A stretch of 64,000 nucleotides of DNA from Caldalkalibacillus salinus (GTDB lineage Bacteria; Bacillota; Bacilli; Caldalkalibacillales; JCM-10596): the NCBI RefSeq assembly GCF_016745835.1, contig NZ_JAERVL010000027.1, positions 1-64,000 on the forward strand, read 5' to 3'. The number at the start of each line of letters is the position of its first letter. Positions within the stretch are counted from its first letter, which is position 1. A program made the position numbers and the translations under genes. A model generated the notes under the pieces. The model ran no database searches. It was not told where the DNA came from and worked only from the letters and a program-made list of their open reading frames with translations. Shown here one piece after another: positions 17,371 through 26,335 of the stretch.

Positions 17371-18761
17371 CTTTTTTGGCATACTCTGATCCAATGCTTG
17401 ACGAGAGAGGGATTAGAAGCGAAGTGTAGATGCGTATAGCCCGCTACGAGATGTGGCAAGACATAACCTTCTTGTTTTAAGCCTCTGAGCCCTTGACTGG
17501 TATAAGCGTAGGGAAAGTGGTCTGTCGAGCTATTTGCTGTGAAGGTGGAATAATGAAATTCATGGCCTTTGGCACTCATGCCCTGTGGAAGTAAAAAGTT
17601 TGGTTCTATTCCGGTCACTTCTCGGTACCCCAATGCGGCTAGACGGGTTTGCATGGTGACACGACCAGGGATCACCCCTACCATCTCATATACGTCTTGG
17701 TCTGTCGTTTCGATGCTATCAGTGAGATACATAAAACCGCCACACTCTGCTAGTGTCGGAAGGTCATCCTTAATCGCTTGTCTAATCGACGCTTTCACTT
17801 CCGTGTTTTTTGCCAAATCAGAAACAAATTCTTCAGGAAAACCACCCCCTAAGTATAAACCATCGATACCATCTGGTAAGGTCTCCCCTCTCAAAGGGGA
17901 GAATTCAACTAGATCCGCGCCATACTGTTGCAAGAGTTCGAGGTTCTCTGGGTAATAAAAATTAAACGCCGCATCTCTAGCAATGGCGATGGATACTGAA
18001 GAGCTTGAAGAGCTATCTCTCTCCTGTTCAGACGGATGGAATAGAAGATTTGTTGCCTCAGGTTCTACAGGAGGTGCTGTTGCGATCTCCAACAGGAGAT
18101 CTATGTTCACGGTCTCTCGTAGACGGTTACCCAACGATTGAAAGAATGCATCCAATTCTCCCCTCTCAATCGCGGGCACGAGACCTAAATGACGTTCAGG
18201 CATGTCAATGTCGGCCTCTCTTTTCATATACCCTATAACAGGCACATCACATTCTTGTTCAATGGCGGCCTTTACGAGCTTGTAATGACCTTCACTCCCC
18301 ACTTGATTGGCGAAAACACCTGCAATGTTCACCCCTTCAGACAACGTTTGGAACCCTTTCACAATCGCCGCTGCACTTCGAGCCATACTGGCACAATTGA
18401 CGACAAGCAACACGGGACTTTGCAATAGTTGACTGATTTCTGCTGTACTTCCGGTGTTTTTAAGGGGGTCTTTACCGTCGTAAAATCCCATCACACCCTC
18501 TATGATAGAGATATCTGCACCGACACTCCCACGCTGATAGATTTCCTTTACCGTATTATGCTGAAGCATCCAACTGTCCACATTACGTGACGCTCGACCA
18601 GTGACCGCCGTATGGTAAGTCGGGTCTATATAATCTGGCCCGCATTTAAATCCTTGTACGGTGTAGCCTTGTTGCTTTAAAGCTGCCATCAGTCCTACTG
18701 TGACGGTCGTTTTACCGACCCCACTTCCTGTGCCAGCGATGACGAGTCTCCGTTGTCCCAT
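17334..18761 (-). CDS. cbiA: Cobyrinic acid a,c-diamide synthase
   Basis: 475 residues from the ATG that follows GAGGTGG by 8 nt; a GTG four codons earlier lies inside that ribosome site. N-terminal P-loop GTGSGVGKTTVTVGLMAAL, then FKCGPDYIDPTYH, and the C-terminal amidotransferase domain with Cys in LAECGGFMYL and the final GYTHLHFASNP. It amidates the a and c side chains of cobyrinic acid with glutamine and ATP. A run of 9-bp repeats lies just before its ribosome site and a 19-bp repeat covers its stop. Confidence 0.95.
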   Translation of the reverse strand: MGQRRLVIAGTGSGVGKTTVTVGLMAALKQQGYTVQGFKCGPDYIDPTYHTAVTGRASRNVDSWMLQHNTVKEIYQRGSVGADISIIEGVMGFYDGKDPLKNTGSTAEISQLLQSPVLLVVNCASMARSAAAIVKGFQTLSEGVNIAGVFANQVGSEGHYKLVKAAIEQECDVPVIGYMKREADIDMPERHLGLVPAIERGELDAFFQSLGNRLRETVNIDLLLEIATAPPVEPEATNLLFHPSEQERDSSSSSSVSIAIARDAAFNFYYPENLELLQQYGADLVEFSPLRGETLPDGIDGLYLGGGFPEEFVSDLAKNTEVKASIRQAIKDDLPTLAECGGFMYLTDSIETTDQDVYEMVGVIPGRVTMQTRLAALGYREVTGIEPNFLLPQGMSAKGHEFHYSTFTANSSTDHFPYAYTSQGLRGLKQEGYVLPHLVAGYTHLHFASNPSLVKHWIRVCQKRKRTKAEQANKS

Positions 18762-18778
18762 ATGATAAACCACCTCTT

Positions 18779-18816
18779 AAAATGTCTTAAATGTCTTAAA
18801 TGTCTTAAATGTCTTA
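18779..18816. repeat. Four 9-bp tandem repeats before cbiA
   Basis: Plus strand TTAAATGTC (minus GACATTTAA) occurs four times in direct succession, the first copy with one extra A. The array ends only a few bases upstream of the cbiA ribosome binding site (AAGAGGTGG on the minus strand). Confidence 0.85.
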
Positions 18817-18967
18817 ATAGAATAAGCGTAAGTAAATGTAGTATCATATCCACATTTATTTGAAACAATTTAACTATTATATTTACCATGTATAAGATAT
18901 ATGTTCCATCTTTATGGTAGATTTCCTACCACTTTCGTGATAAAAAATGGCCTGAATTGGTGAAGCT

Positions 18968-20125
18968 TTAGGCAAAGGAAAGCACGCCAACGGATAGGGT
19001 CATATTGCCTTTTTTCTTTTTCACTAAAGCAAGTGACCTATTATGCCCCTCATTTGGACCCTCATTTCGGCAGTATAATCGACAAGCAGGTTCACTCACA
19101 CCGTACGCTCCGGTAAACTTGTATACGGTCTGTGACGGTTCTTCTATCTCAACCTCATTCAACGCTTCAGGCGTATAATAGTGAAAATCCCAGGCGTGTT
19201 TCTGCACAACTGCTCTGAGACCTACTTCGTCTTTTTTTAAGTCAATAGTACAGACCGCTTTGACACTTTTAATTGAAAAGTTAAGTTCATCGAGGGTCTC
19301 GTGTATGGTCGCTTCGATTTCATCGCTGGTTGTGCCCTTATTGCAGCCAATGCCTAGGACAATGACTTTGGGTCGATAAAGAATCCCGTTATCTAGTAAA
19401 GTACGTTCTTCCTTAGAGAGGTGGCGATGGGTAATGATAAGCGTGGCATCCGGAGGTTCTGCCAAAGAAAGGACCTCCTGGGGTGAATGATACAATTTGA
19501 TGTGCTCTGGGAGCGGACGATCATGGGGCCACCAGTGTCTCTCACCAGACTCTTGTATCACGGCAATACGTTCTTCATTTACCACAGCTGCACTCACTGG
19601 CGTCAGTTTTTCCGCCGACTCCCAAGTCCAACCGAATGATTGACCAAAGATGTCAACAGGGATGGTTTGTTGCACATCAGAAGCGGTCGTGATCACAGGT
19701 GTCGCCTTCAAAGCTGCTGCAATCTCTCTTGTAAGGGCGTTGGCCCCTCCTAAATGACCGGATAATACACTAATCACAAATGCGCCCTTATCGTCAATGA
19801 CCACCACACCCGGGTCTGTTTTTTTATCCTTTAATAGCGGCGCAATCATCCTCACCACCGCACCAAGAGAAATCACCAGGACAATACCCTGATAATGCTT
19901 AAAAAGCGTCGGTAATAAACGTCTCACACTCCCTTCAAATAATTGAATATGAAGCTCTGCTTCATCACCTTGTTCAAACTTGCTCATATAATACAGGTCG
20001 GCGTGAGGGTCGGTCTGTTGGAGTTGACGTGCCAAAGCGACCCCATGCTTCGTAATGGCCACAACGGCGATCGTTCCCCGCTGTTCTATCGTTATATCCG
20101 TCTCGGTGGCTAATTGGATGGTCAT
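18968..20125 (-). CDS. cbiG: Cobalt-precorrin-5A hydrolase
   Basis: 385 residues. It opens the delta-lactone and releases acetaldehyde (C2 unit) during anaerobic-route ring contraction. Seen are the N-terminal domain with LVISLGAVVRMIAPLLKDKKTDPGVVVID and SGHLGGAN, and the C-terminal CbiG domain with VLGIGCNKGT and a GVSEPACRL near the end. Its ATG overlaps the cbiF stop by 4 nt (ATGA). After it comes a 206-nt gap to cbiA, the largest break inside the operon. Confidence 0.94.
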   Translation of the reverse strand: MTIQLATETDITIEQRGTIAVVAITKHGVALARQLQQTDPHADLYYMSKFEQGDEAELHIQLFEGSVRRLLPTLFKHYQGIVLVISLGAVVRMIAPLLKDKKTDPGVVVIDDKGAFVISVLSGHLGGANALTREIAAALKATPVITTASDVQQTIPVDIFGQSFGWTWESAEKLTPVSAAVVNEERIAVIQESGERHWWPHDRPLPEHIKLYHSPQEVLSLAEPPDATLIITHRHLSKEERTLLDNGILYRPKVIVLGIGCNKGTTSDEIEATIHETLDELNFSIKSVKAVCTIDLKKDEVGLRAVVQKHAWDFHYYTPEALNEVEIEEPSQTVYKFTGAYGVSEPACRLYCRNEGPNEGHNRSLALVKKKKGNMTLSVGVLSFA

Positions 20126-20904
20126 TGTTCTGTTTTCACTCCTTGGCGAAATCCGTGCGTAAAAGTTTGATCATAAAGTTTGGAACGATACGCTTTCTTG
20201 GAAATATCGGGATCGAGTGCCCACCCAGCTAAAATCATGGCTTGCTTTCTAATCCCGTTTTGAGCCATATCTGTATCTAAATTCTGCAATGTCGTTCTTA
20301 AAATAACTTGGTCTGGCCACGTTGCTTTGTACACGACCACGATAGGGGTTTGCTCTGACCACCCGGCTTCCAAAAATGCTTTGACCACCTTTTTCGTCAA
20401 TGTGGCACTGAGAAACAACGCGATCGTACATTGATGCTGTGCCAGATCTTTTAATTTTTCTAATTCCGGCACCGGGGTGCGCCCTTCCGCTCTGGTTAAT
20501 ATGACGGTCTGCGTTAAATCCGGTACTGTGAGCTCTACACCAGCCACGGCCGCAGAGGCAAACACAGAGCTGACCCCGGGGATGATGTCAACGTTAATTT
20601 GCGCTTCTTTTAGTAAAGCGATTTGTTCTAAAATAGCCCCGTAAACGGTCGGATCACCAGTATGCACACGCACCACCTGCTTTCCTTGTTGAACACGGTC
20701 GATCATGATGGCCACCATTTCTTCTAAGTGCATGCCAGCCGTTTTTAATACCTCGGCTTGAATGTTATCCCCTTGAAGCAACGCCTCATCCACAAGCGAA
20801 TCAGTATAGAGAATCACGTCTGCTTCTTGAATGCGTTTCAGTCCCTTGACGGTGATCAAATCTGGATCACCAGGACCTGCTCCTACTATCGTCACACCAC
20901 TCAT
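20122..20904 (-). CDS. cbiF: Cobalt-precorrin-4 C11-methyltransferase
   Basis: 260 residues, tetrapyrrole-methylase fold: GAGPGDPDLITVKGLKRI at the N-terminus, VRVHTGDPTVYGAI, PGVSSVFASAA and ELTVPDLTQTVILTRAEGRTP, the last being typical for CbiF/CobM. It methylates C11 with SAM. It overlaps cbiL and cbiG by 4 nt on each side, so the three genes are translationally coupled. Confidence 0.94.
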   Translation of the reverse strand: MSGVTIVGAGPGDPDLITVKGLKRIQEADVILYTDSLVDEALLQGDNIQAEVLKTAGMHLEEMVAIMIDRVQQGKQVVRVHTGDPTVYGAILEQIALLKEAQINVDIIPGVSSVFASAAVAGVELTVPDLTQTVILTRAEGRTPVPELEKLKDLAQHQCTIALFLSATLTKKVVKAFLEAGWSEQTPIVVVYKATWPDQVILRTTLQNLDTDMAQNGIRKQAMILAGWALDPDISKKAYRSKLYDQTFTHGFRQGVKTEQ

Positions 20905-21602
20905 TTTCTCACCACCATTAAAGATAAGTATTCTAATTCAGCTCGTTCTAACTCTTCGATAGGCCAAATCACTTCCTCCTCAGACGTGACCTTGGTCACA
21001 ACCGAAGCCTTTTCTACAAGGTCGAGTTCTTTCAATATGTTTAGTAGCTTGTCCATTACTTTGGCCACTTTTAAAAAGATGACGCAATCATGGTTCTCTA
21101 TCACGTGCTTCATGGCCGTTTCATCAGCCGTAGCGGGGACGATCACGACCTGCTCATCTCCTTCTGCAAGAGGGATACCCAAACGGGACGCTGCGCCGTT
21201 AACGGATGAAATGCCGGGTACTGTCTTGATTACGACGTCGGGATGCTGTTGCTTCATGAGCTTCATCAAGTGTATGAATGTGCTGTATAGTAGTGGATCA
21301 CCTTCTGTGACAAAGGCCACATCCTTCCCTTGGGCTAATTTTTCGTATACGCGCTGAACCGTTTTCCCCCACTCTCGTTCTAAAATCTTGGGGTCCTTTG
21401 TCATAGGGAATACGAGACCGAGCCTTTCTTGTTCATCCGGCTGTAAATAAACATCTACGATTTGGTGAGCATAGCTTTTGTTCCCTCTTCTTTTTTGCGG
21501 GTAGGCTATCACGTGAGACTCTTTTAACTTACGAAACGCTTTGACTGTGATTAGTTCAGGGTCTCCAGGTCCGACACCTAATCCGTATAATGTTCCGGGC
21601 AT
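20901..21602 (-). CDS. cbiL: Cobalt-factor II C20-methyltransferase
   Basis: 233 residues of the tetrapyrrole-methylase fold with YGLGVGPGDPELITVKAFRKL, AYPQKRRGNKSYA, VTEGDPLLYSTFIHLM and VPGISSVNGAASRLGIPLAEGDE, which identifies the CbiL/CobI C20-methyltransferase. It acts on cobalt-sirohydrochlorin made by CbiX. The start overlaps the cbiET stop by one base. Confidence 0.94.
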   Translation of the reverse strand: MPGTLYGLGVGPGDPELITVKAFRKLKESHVIAYPQKRRGNKSYAHQIVDVYLQPDEQERLGLVFPMTKDPKILEREWGKTVQRVYEKLAQGKDVAFVTEGDPLLYSTFIHLMKLMKQQHPDVVIKTVPGISSVNGAASRLGIPLAEGDEQVVIVPATADETAMKHVIENHDCVIFLKVAKVMDKLLNILKELDLVEKASVVTKVTSEEEVIWPIEELERAELEYLSLMVVRK

Positions 21603-22855
21603 TATGATGCTCCTTTCTGTCGATAAGCTGTTATGATATAAATGGGATTCAGTGACTCAAAACGTGTCAGGTTAAGGATGGGCTTACTCCTAGACACTTG
21701 GGCGAGCGTCACCTCCGCATGAAAGCCTCGTGCTTGGAAGGCTTCTAGTGCTTGATAGAGGTTCTCAATGGTCACCGCATTCAACACCACCCTGCCCTCA
21801 GACTTCAGGCGTTGACAACAGATATCCAAAATGGCATTCATGCCGCCTGCTGTGCCACCAATAAATATGGCGTCTGGCTCTGGCCACTGATCAAGATGAG
21901 CCGGGGCCTTCCCGTGCACCAACGTGATATCTGTCCGAAAGCGGGCCATGTTACGTCGGCAGTTTTCTAGATCCTGCTCATTTTTCTCTATGGCATAAAC
22001 GGCGCCATCCGGTGCACATCTGGCTGCTTCTATAGCAACGGAACCGGTACAGGTACCGATATCCCACACGATGCTGTCTTGTTCTAACTTAAGTGCACTG
22101 AGACTTAAGGTGCGTATCTCCCGTTTCGTGATTAACCCTTTTTCTGGCTTGCGTTGCGCAAAGGCATCATCCTCAATCCCGATCGTCCAGGTTGGGCTTT
22201 TCTCCGTTTGCTTTAATATAAGGGTATTGAGCGGCGAACAAGTCGTCTCTGCTAGGGTTTCAAGATCGTACCACTCACACCGTTCGTGTTCTCCACCGAG
22301 GTTCTCAGCTACGAAGGCACGATATTCATGCATGCCAAATGACAATAAGTACTGTGCGATGCTAGCCGGTGTGTTCTCTTGATCTGTGAGGATGGCGACT
22401 TTGGGACGCCCGTCAATACGTTGGGCTAACCCCCTCATACTCCGTCCGTGTACACTCGTGACATAGGCGTCCTGCCAGCTTTCCTGAATACGGGCAAATG
22501 CAAGCTGGATTGCGCTGATGTAGGGATAGATGGTGGCGTTAACCTTTTTGGCCAGGTAACCCCCGATACCGTAGAACAGTGGGTCCCCCGAAGCGAGCAC
22601 GACAACATCCTTCTGCTGTTGTTTCAAGTGGTTAAGCTGCTCGACGAGTGTCGTTAGACCGCCTTTTATGACGCGCTTTTCACCTGTGTACTCATTGAAA
22701 TTAGCCAACAGTCGCTCTCCACCGAAGAGCACGTCGCTTTCCATCACCCATTTTTCATACAGAGGAAGCAAGCTCTGTCTGCCATCATCACCCATGCCGA
22801 TCACTTTTATGTTGGGTTCCACTTCTGCGGGTCTAACGTTTGCTTGCATGCTCAT
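21602..22855 (-). CDS. cbiET: Fused cobalt-precorrin-7 C5-methyltransferase / cobalt-precorrin-6B C15-methyltransferase (decarboxylating)
   Basis: 417 residues. Residues about 15-210 form the CbiE part ([31 protein letters not shown]) and 220-410 the CbiT part (Rossmann-type SAM site [26 protein letters not shown]). Together they add the last two methyl groups and remove the C12 acetate carboxyl. The same fusion is known in Bacillus megaterium and as CobL in aerobic-route bacteria. The first codons overlap the end of cbiD by 23 nt. Confidence 0.94.
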   Translation of the reverse strand: MSMQANVRPAEVEPNIKVIGMGDDGRQSLLPLYEKWVMESDVLFGGERLLANFNEYTGEKRVIKGGLTTLVEQLNHLKQQQKDVVVLASGDPLFYGIGGYLAKKVNATIYPYISAIQLAFARIQESWQDAYVTSVHGRSMRGLAQRIDGRPKVAILTDQENTPASIAQYLLSFGMHEYRAFVAENLGGEHERCEWYDLETLAETTCSPLNTLILKQTEKSPTWTIGIEDDAFAQRKPEKGLITKREIRTLSLSALKLEQDSIVWDIGTCTGSVAIEAARCAPDGAVYAIEKNEQDLENCRRNMARFRTDITLVHGKAPAHLDQWPEPDAIFIGGTAGGMNAILDICCQRLKSEGRVVLNAVTIENLYQALEAFQARGFHAEVTLAQVSRSKPILNLTRFESLNPIYIITAYRQKGAS

Positions 22856-23951
22856 CTTTTTCGACTGCCTTTCCTAAAAATGCGCCTTTTAATGTGTATA
22901 AGCTTGTTTCCACTTCCATTCCTCCATTCACTTCTTTTAAGGCTGACAAACAGCAAGATTGGCATAGCTTTTCAAAGAAAGTATGATAACCATGAGATGT
23001 CATCAATTCGCCTACTTCAGACGCCGTATTGGCTTCACGAATCTCCTCTAGTAGAGGGGATGCGGCTCCCACTTGCTCGGCGAGACGGGCCAAAAAATCA
23101 AAGTCGACGGGCGCGCTTTTTGAGTGAACCATCATCGTACCTTGAGCCACTTTGGAGAATTTCCCCATCATGCCAACCATGGACACCTTTTTGATCCCTT
23201 GTCGTTTACATTGCTTGAGCGTAAAGCCTACAAAATCTCCCATTTCTATAAACGCCTCTTGCGGCAGATGAGGATATTGTTGAATAGCATACTTCTCACT
23301 CCGCCCACCGGTCGTGATGACGACGTGTTGACAACCACTCGATTGGGCCACACTTATTGCCTGGGCAATGCTCGCTTTGAAGGCGGCCGAGGAAAAAGGT
23401 TTGACCGTGCCTCGTGTCCCCAGTATTGAAATCCCACCGATGATCCCTAAGCGTTCATTTAAGGTCTTTTTAGCCACTTCCTCTCCTGCAGGAGCAGATA
23501 TCTCAACGTGAATGCCCTGTGAAATGTGATACGCCTCGACGATGTCTTCAACGATACCTCTTATCATTTTTCGTGGGACGGGATTAATGGCCGCTTCCCC
23601 GACTGGAACAGGGAGCCCCTTTTTCGTGACCCGACCTACGCCTTGTCCGCCATCAAGAGAAATCCCCGCTGATGCAGACCACGACACCGTTGATTTTATA
23701 AGCATGCCATGCGTGGCATCTGGATCATCTCCAGCGTCTTTAATCACCCCCACGGTGGCTTGATTTGCCGTCCACTCACAACACTGTGAGGTGAATGTGG
23801 CATCCTTTCCGACCGGAAGACGTATGGTGACCGATTGAATGGCTTTTCCTTTTATCAAAGTGAGAAGAGCAGCTTTTGTCGCTGCCGTGGCACAAGCCCC
23901 TGTGGTATAGCCTTCTCTCAAACGCTCTTCTTTGACGATTGATTTACTCAT
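22833..23951 (-). CDS. cbiD: Cobalt-precorrin-5B C1-methyltransferase
   Basis: 372 residues beginning [19 protein letters not shown], the signature of CbiD, with [21 protein letters not shown] and [14 protein letters not shown] further on. CbiD has a fold unlike the other corrin methylases and is specific to the anaerobic (early cobalt) route, so it types the pathway. ATG is preceded by AGGAG at 8 nt. Confidence 0.95.
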   Translation of the reverse strand: MSKSIVKEERLREGYTTGACATAATKAALLTLIKGKAIQSVTIRLPVGKDATFTSQCCEWTANQATVGVIKDAGDDPDATHGMLIKSTVSWSASAGISLDGGQGVGRVTKKGLPVPVGEAAINPVPRKMIRGIVEDIVEAYHISQGIHVEISAPAGEEVAKKTLNERLGIIGGISILGTRGTVKPFSSAAFKASIAQAISVAQSSGCQHVVITTGGRSEKYAIQQYPHLPQEAFIEMGDFVGFTLKQCKRQGIKKVSMVGMMGKFSKVAQGTMMVHSKSAPVDFDFLARLAEQVGAASPLLEEIREANTASEVGELMTSHGYHTFFEKLCQSCCLSALKEVNGGMEVETSLYTLKGAFLGKAVEKDEHASKR

Positions 23952-23956
23952 ACCAT

Positions 23957-24604
23957 TTACTCCTGATGAGCCAAGTTGGTGATGGCGTTCACAGCCGCTA
24001 CAGTAACTGTACTTCCACCCTTCCTTCCAATGTTGGTGATGAATGGGACGTCAAGCTTGGACAGCTCTTCCTTAGATTCGGCAGCAGAGACGAAGCCTAC
24101 GGGCAGGCCAACCACCAACGCAGGCTTTGCTATGCCCTCCTTGATGAGTCGTATCAGCTCTAATAATGCTGTGGGCGCATTCCCAATAGCAAAGATACCT
24201 CCCTGCGCTTCTTTGATGGCTTTGCGCATGGATATAATGGCACGTGTGGTGTCTAAACGTTTCGCTTCTTGAATGACGTCCGGATCAGAGATATATACAT
24301 GAACGTCACATCCAAATCGCTCCAACCGGGGTTTGTTAATGCCCACTTGCACCATCTGGACATCTGCCACCACTGTCTTCCCTGCACGTACCGCCTCAAC
24401 CCCTGCCTGCATCGCTTTCGGGTGAAACACTAAGCTACGACCAAGATCAAAATCGGCTGAAGCGTGTATGACCCTCTGCACCACTCTGTACTCCGCTTCA
24501 GTAAAAGTGTGCTCGCCTATCTCCTGGTCAATGATGTCAAAGCTATTTCCCTCAATTTGTTGTGGTTGAATCGTCGTCGGCTTAAACGTCGTTTTAAAAT
24601 CCAT
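23957..24604 (-). CDS. cbiC: Cobalt-precorrin-8 methylmutase
   Basis: 215 residues from the ATG behind GGAGGAATCAGG. It moves the methyl group from C11 to C12 to give cobyrinate. Family marks are IEGNSFDIIDQEIG, RVIHASADFD (catalytic His region), GKTVVADVQMV, IGNAPTAL and GLPVGFVSAAESK. It lies between cobK and cbiD with very short spacers. Confidence 0.95.
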   Translation of the reverse strand: MDFKTTFKPTTIQPQQIEGNSFDIIDQEIGEHTFTEAEYRVVQRVIHASADFDLGRSLVFHPKAMQAGVEAVRAGKTVVADVQMVQVGINKPRLERFGCDVHVYISDPDVIQEAKRLDTTRAIISMRKAIKEAQGGIFAIGNAPTALLELIRLIKEGIAKPALVVGLPVGFVSAAESKEELSKLDVPFITNIGRKGGSTVTVAAVNAITNLAHQE

Positions 24605-24624
24605 CCTGATTCCTCCTCGCATGT

Positions 24625-25392
24625 CTATTTCAAGGCTAAGTGCTGAATATGGCTCAACACCTCATCAAACGTAGAGTAGCAGGTGCCATAGTCCATATCA
24701 GGTCGCTTTATCAGTACCGTTGTGATGCCTAGCTCGCGGGCCGATTGAATTTTCTCGTCTACAGCCCCTGCCTTGCCACTTTCTTTGGTAATCATCAACG
24801 TCACACCATACTGCTTGTATAAAGCTTGGTTCAGTTCTTTTGTAAAGGGGCCTTGTATGGCGATAATATCTTTCTGTGCTACCCCCAGTCGTTCACACTT
24901 TTCCATGTTATCTTTGCGGGGAAGCATACGGGCAAGCAGTCTCGTCCCCGGAAGATCTTGCAATCGCTCGGTAAATACGTGTAAGGTTTTACTTCCTGTC
25001 GTGAGCATGATCACCCCTCTCTTTTGAGCGGCCACCTCGGCTGCTTCCTCATATCCATTCACTCGAATCATATTCTCGTCATCAAACACTTGGTTCTCCC
25101 GTTCATAACGAATATAAGGAATCTGACATTCATCAGCCGCCTGACGTGCGTGTTTGCTCGCTTCCTCGGCAAAAGGGTGGCTCGCATCGACAATGAGCCG
25201 AATGTGTCGGTCACGAATGAGGGCCATCATATCCTGCGCGGTTAGCCGTCCAATTTGCACCTCTAGGCCTACCTCCTGTAAGGCGATGGCCGCATTCTCA
25301 GTCACCACTGTGGTTAAAACTTGAAATCCTTCTTGTTTCATTCGTATCGCGAGCGCTCTCGCATCACTTGTCCCGGTCAAACACAGAATCAT
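24625..25392 (-). CDS. cbiJ: Cobalt-precorrin-6A reductase
   Basis: 255 residues from the ATG with AGGAG 10 nt upstream; a longer frame reaching toward the cbiX stop lacks such a site. It starts MILCLTGTSDARALA and contains DASHPFAEEASKHARQAADE and TKESGKAGAVDEKIQSA, typical of CbiJ/CobK. It reduces the C18-C19 bond with NAD(P)H. cobK is the aerobic-route name. Confidence 0.93.
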   Translation of the reverse strand: MILCLTGTSDARALAIRMKQEGFQVLTTVVTENAAIALQEVGLEVQIGRLTAQDMMALIRDRHIRLIVDASHPFAEEASKHARQAADECQIPYIRYERENQVFDDENMIRVNGYEEAAEVAAQKRGVIMLTTGSKTLHVFTERLQDLPGTRLLARMLPRKDNMEKCERLGVAQKDIIAIQGPFTKELNQALYKQYGVTLMITKESGKAGAVDEKIQSARELGITTVLIKRPDMDYGTCYSTFDEVLSHIQHLALK

Positions 25393-25418
25393 ATGACGTT
25401 TTCTCCTTCCACACACGA

Positions 25419-26321
25419 TTAGTCTTGGTGGTGTTGTGCTGCAAGCCCAGGCTTGTGATGGTGATGGTGATCGTGATCGTGATGATGATCATGGTCATGA
25501 TGGTGGTGATGATCGATATGTGCCATCGCTTCAAGTCTGTACTGGCAAGTATCACAGTTCATTTGTACATCGTCTTTCAACGCTTCTTCTGTACGCTCTC
25601 TGATGATATTTGCAAGGTTTTCGTGGAAACCAAAATAATGTGTTAACATAAACTGGTGTTTGGGGTATTGCAGCTCAAAGTCTTGTACCATGCGTTCTAA
25701 GCGTTTGATCAAGATGCCGGTAAACAGGAAGTAGGGCAGTATGACAATTTTCTGTGCACCCAGCTTTATGCAGCGCGAGACACTCTCTTCTAATAAAGGT
25801 GTCGTCACCCCCATAAAGGCTGGTTCGACAAGAGCATAATCAAGTTTTTCCCATAGAAGCCTCGTTATTTTATAAAGTTCACCGTTAGCGTCCGGGTCAC
25901 TTCCACCTCGTCCTAAGACAATGACAGCGGTACCTTCTTCTGGTGCAAATACATTCTCACCCTGCTCCTCCAGTCTGTGCTGGCAGATCTCAAGCGCTTG
26001 CTCATGAGCCCCTATCGGACGCCCATAGGTGAAGCTGACATTAGCGTGTTTTTGTTTCGCTTCATCAATCGCAGCTGGGATGTGTATTTTCGAATGTCCT
26101 GCGGGTAAAAGCATGATAGGAATGAGGACGACATGTGTAGCACCTCTGGCCACACACTTGTCAATGCCTTGATTAACGTTCGGACTTTCAAATTCTAAAA
26201 AACAAGTCTCAACAATATGGTCAGATGCATACGTTGGTGCAATTTTTTCGATCATGTGACGGACTTCATCATTTCCTTCAGGATCACGACTACCGTGACC
26301 GACAAATAAGATTCCTTTCAT
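25419..26321 (-). CDS. cbiX: Sirohydrochlorin cobaltochelatase, long form with His-rich tail
   Basis: 300 residues from the ATG 7 nt after GGAGG. Two CbiX/SirB-like halves are visible: LFVGHGSRDPEGNDEVRHM with His9, and ILPYFLFTGILIKRLE in the second. The C-terminus carries a run of His and Asp (about 20 His within residues 266-292) before the final AAQHHQD. It inserts cobalt into sirohydrochlorin, the step that commits to the early-cobalt route. The His-rich tail is a known feature of Bacillus CbiX and is thought to store or deliver metal; low-complexity CAT/CAC codons make this stretch variable. Confidence 0.95.
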   Translation of the reverse strand: MKGILFVGHGSRDPEGNDEVRHMIEKIAPTYASDHIVETCFLEFESPNVNQGIDKCVARGATHVVLIPIMLLPAGHSKIHIPAAIDEAKQKHANVSFTYGRPIGAHEQALEICQHRLEEQGENVFAPEEGTAVIVLGRGGSDPDANGELYKITRLLWEKLDYALVEPAFMGVTTPLLEESVSRCIKLGAQKIVILPYFLFTGILIKRLERMVQDFELQYPKHQFMLTHYFGFHENLANIIRERTEEALKDDVQMNCDTCQYRLEAMAHIDHHHHHDHDHHHDHDHHHHHKPGLAAQHHQD

Positions 26322-26335
26322 CTCCATTCCTCCTT

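Noticed and set aside
18695-18889. Minus-strand frame with repeated Leu-Arg-His units
   Set aside because: The repeat only reflects the 9-bp DNA array before cbiA; the frame overlaps cbiA and lacks a ribosome site.
25419-25530. His-rich stretch as a separate metal-binding peptide or a plus-strand Val/Met-rich gene
   Set aside because: It is the C-terminal tail of CbiX in frame; the plus-strand frame is its antisense.
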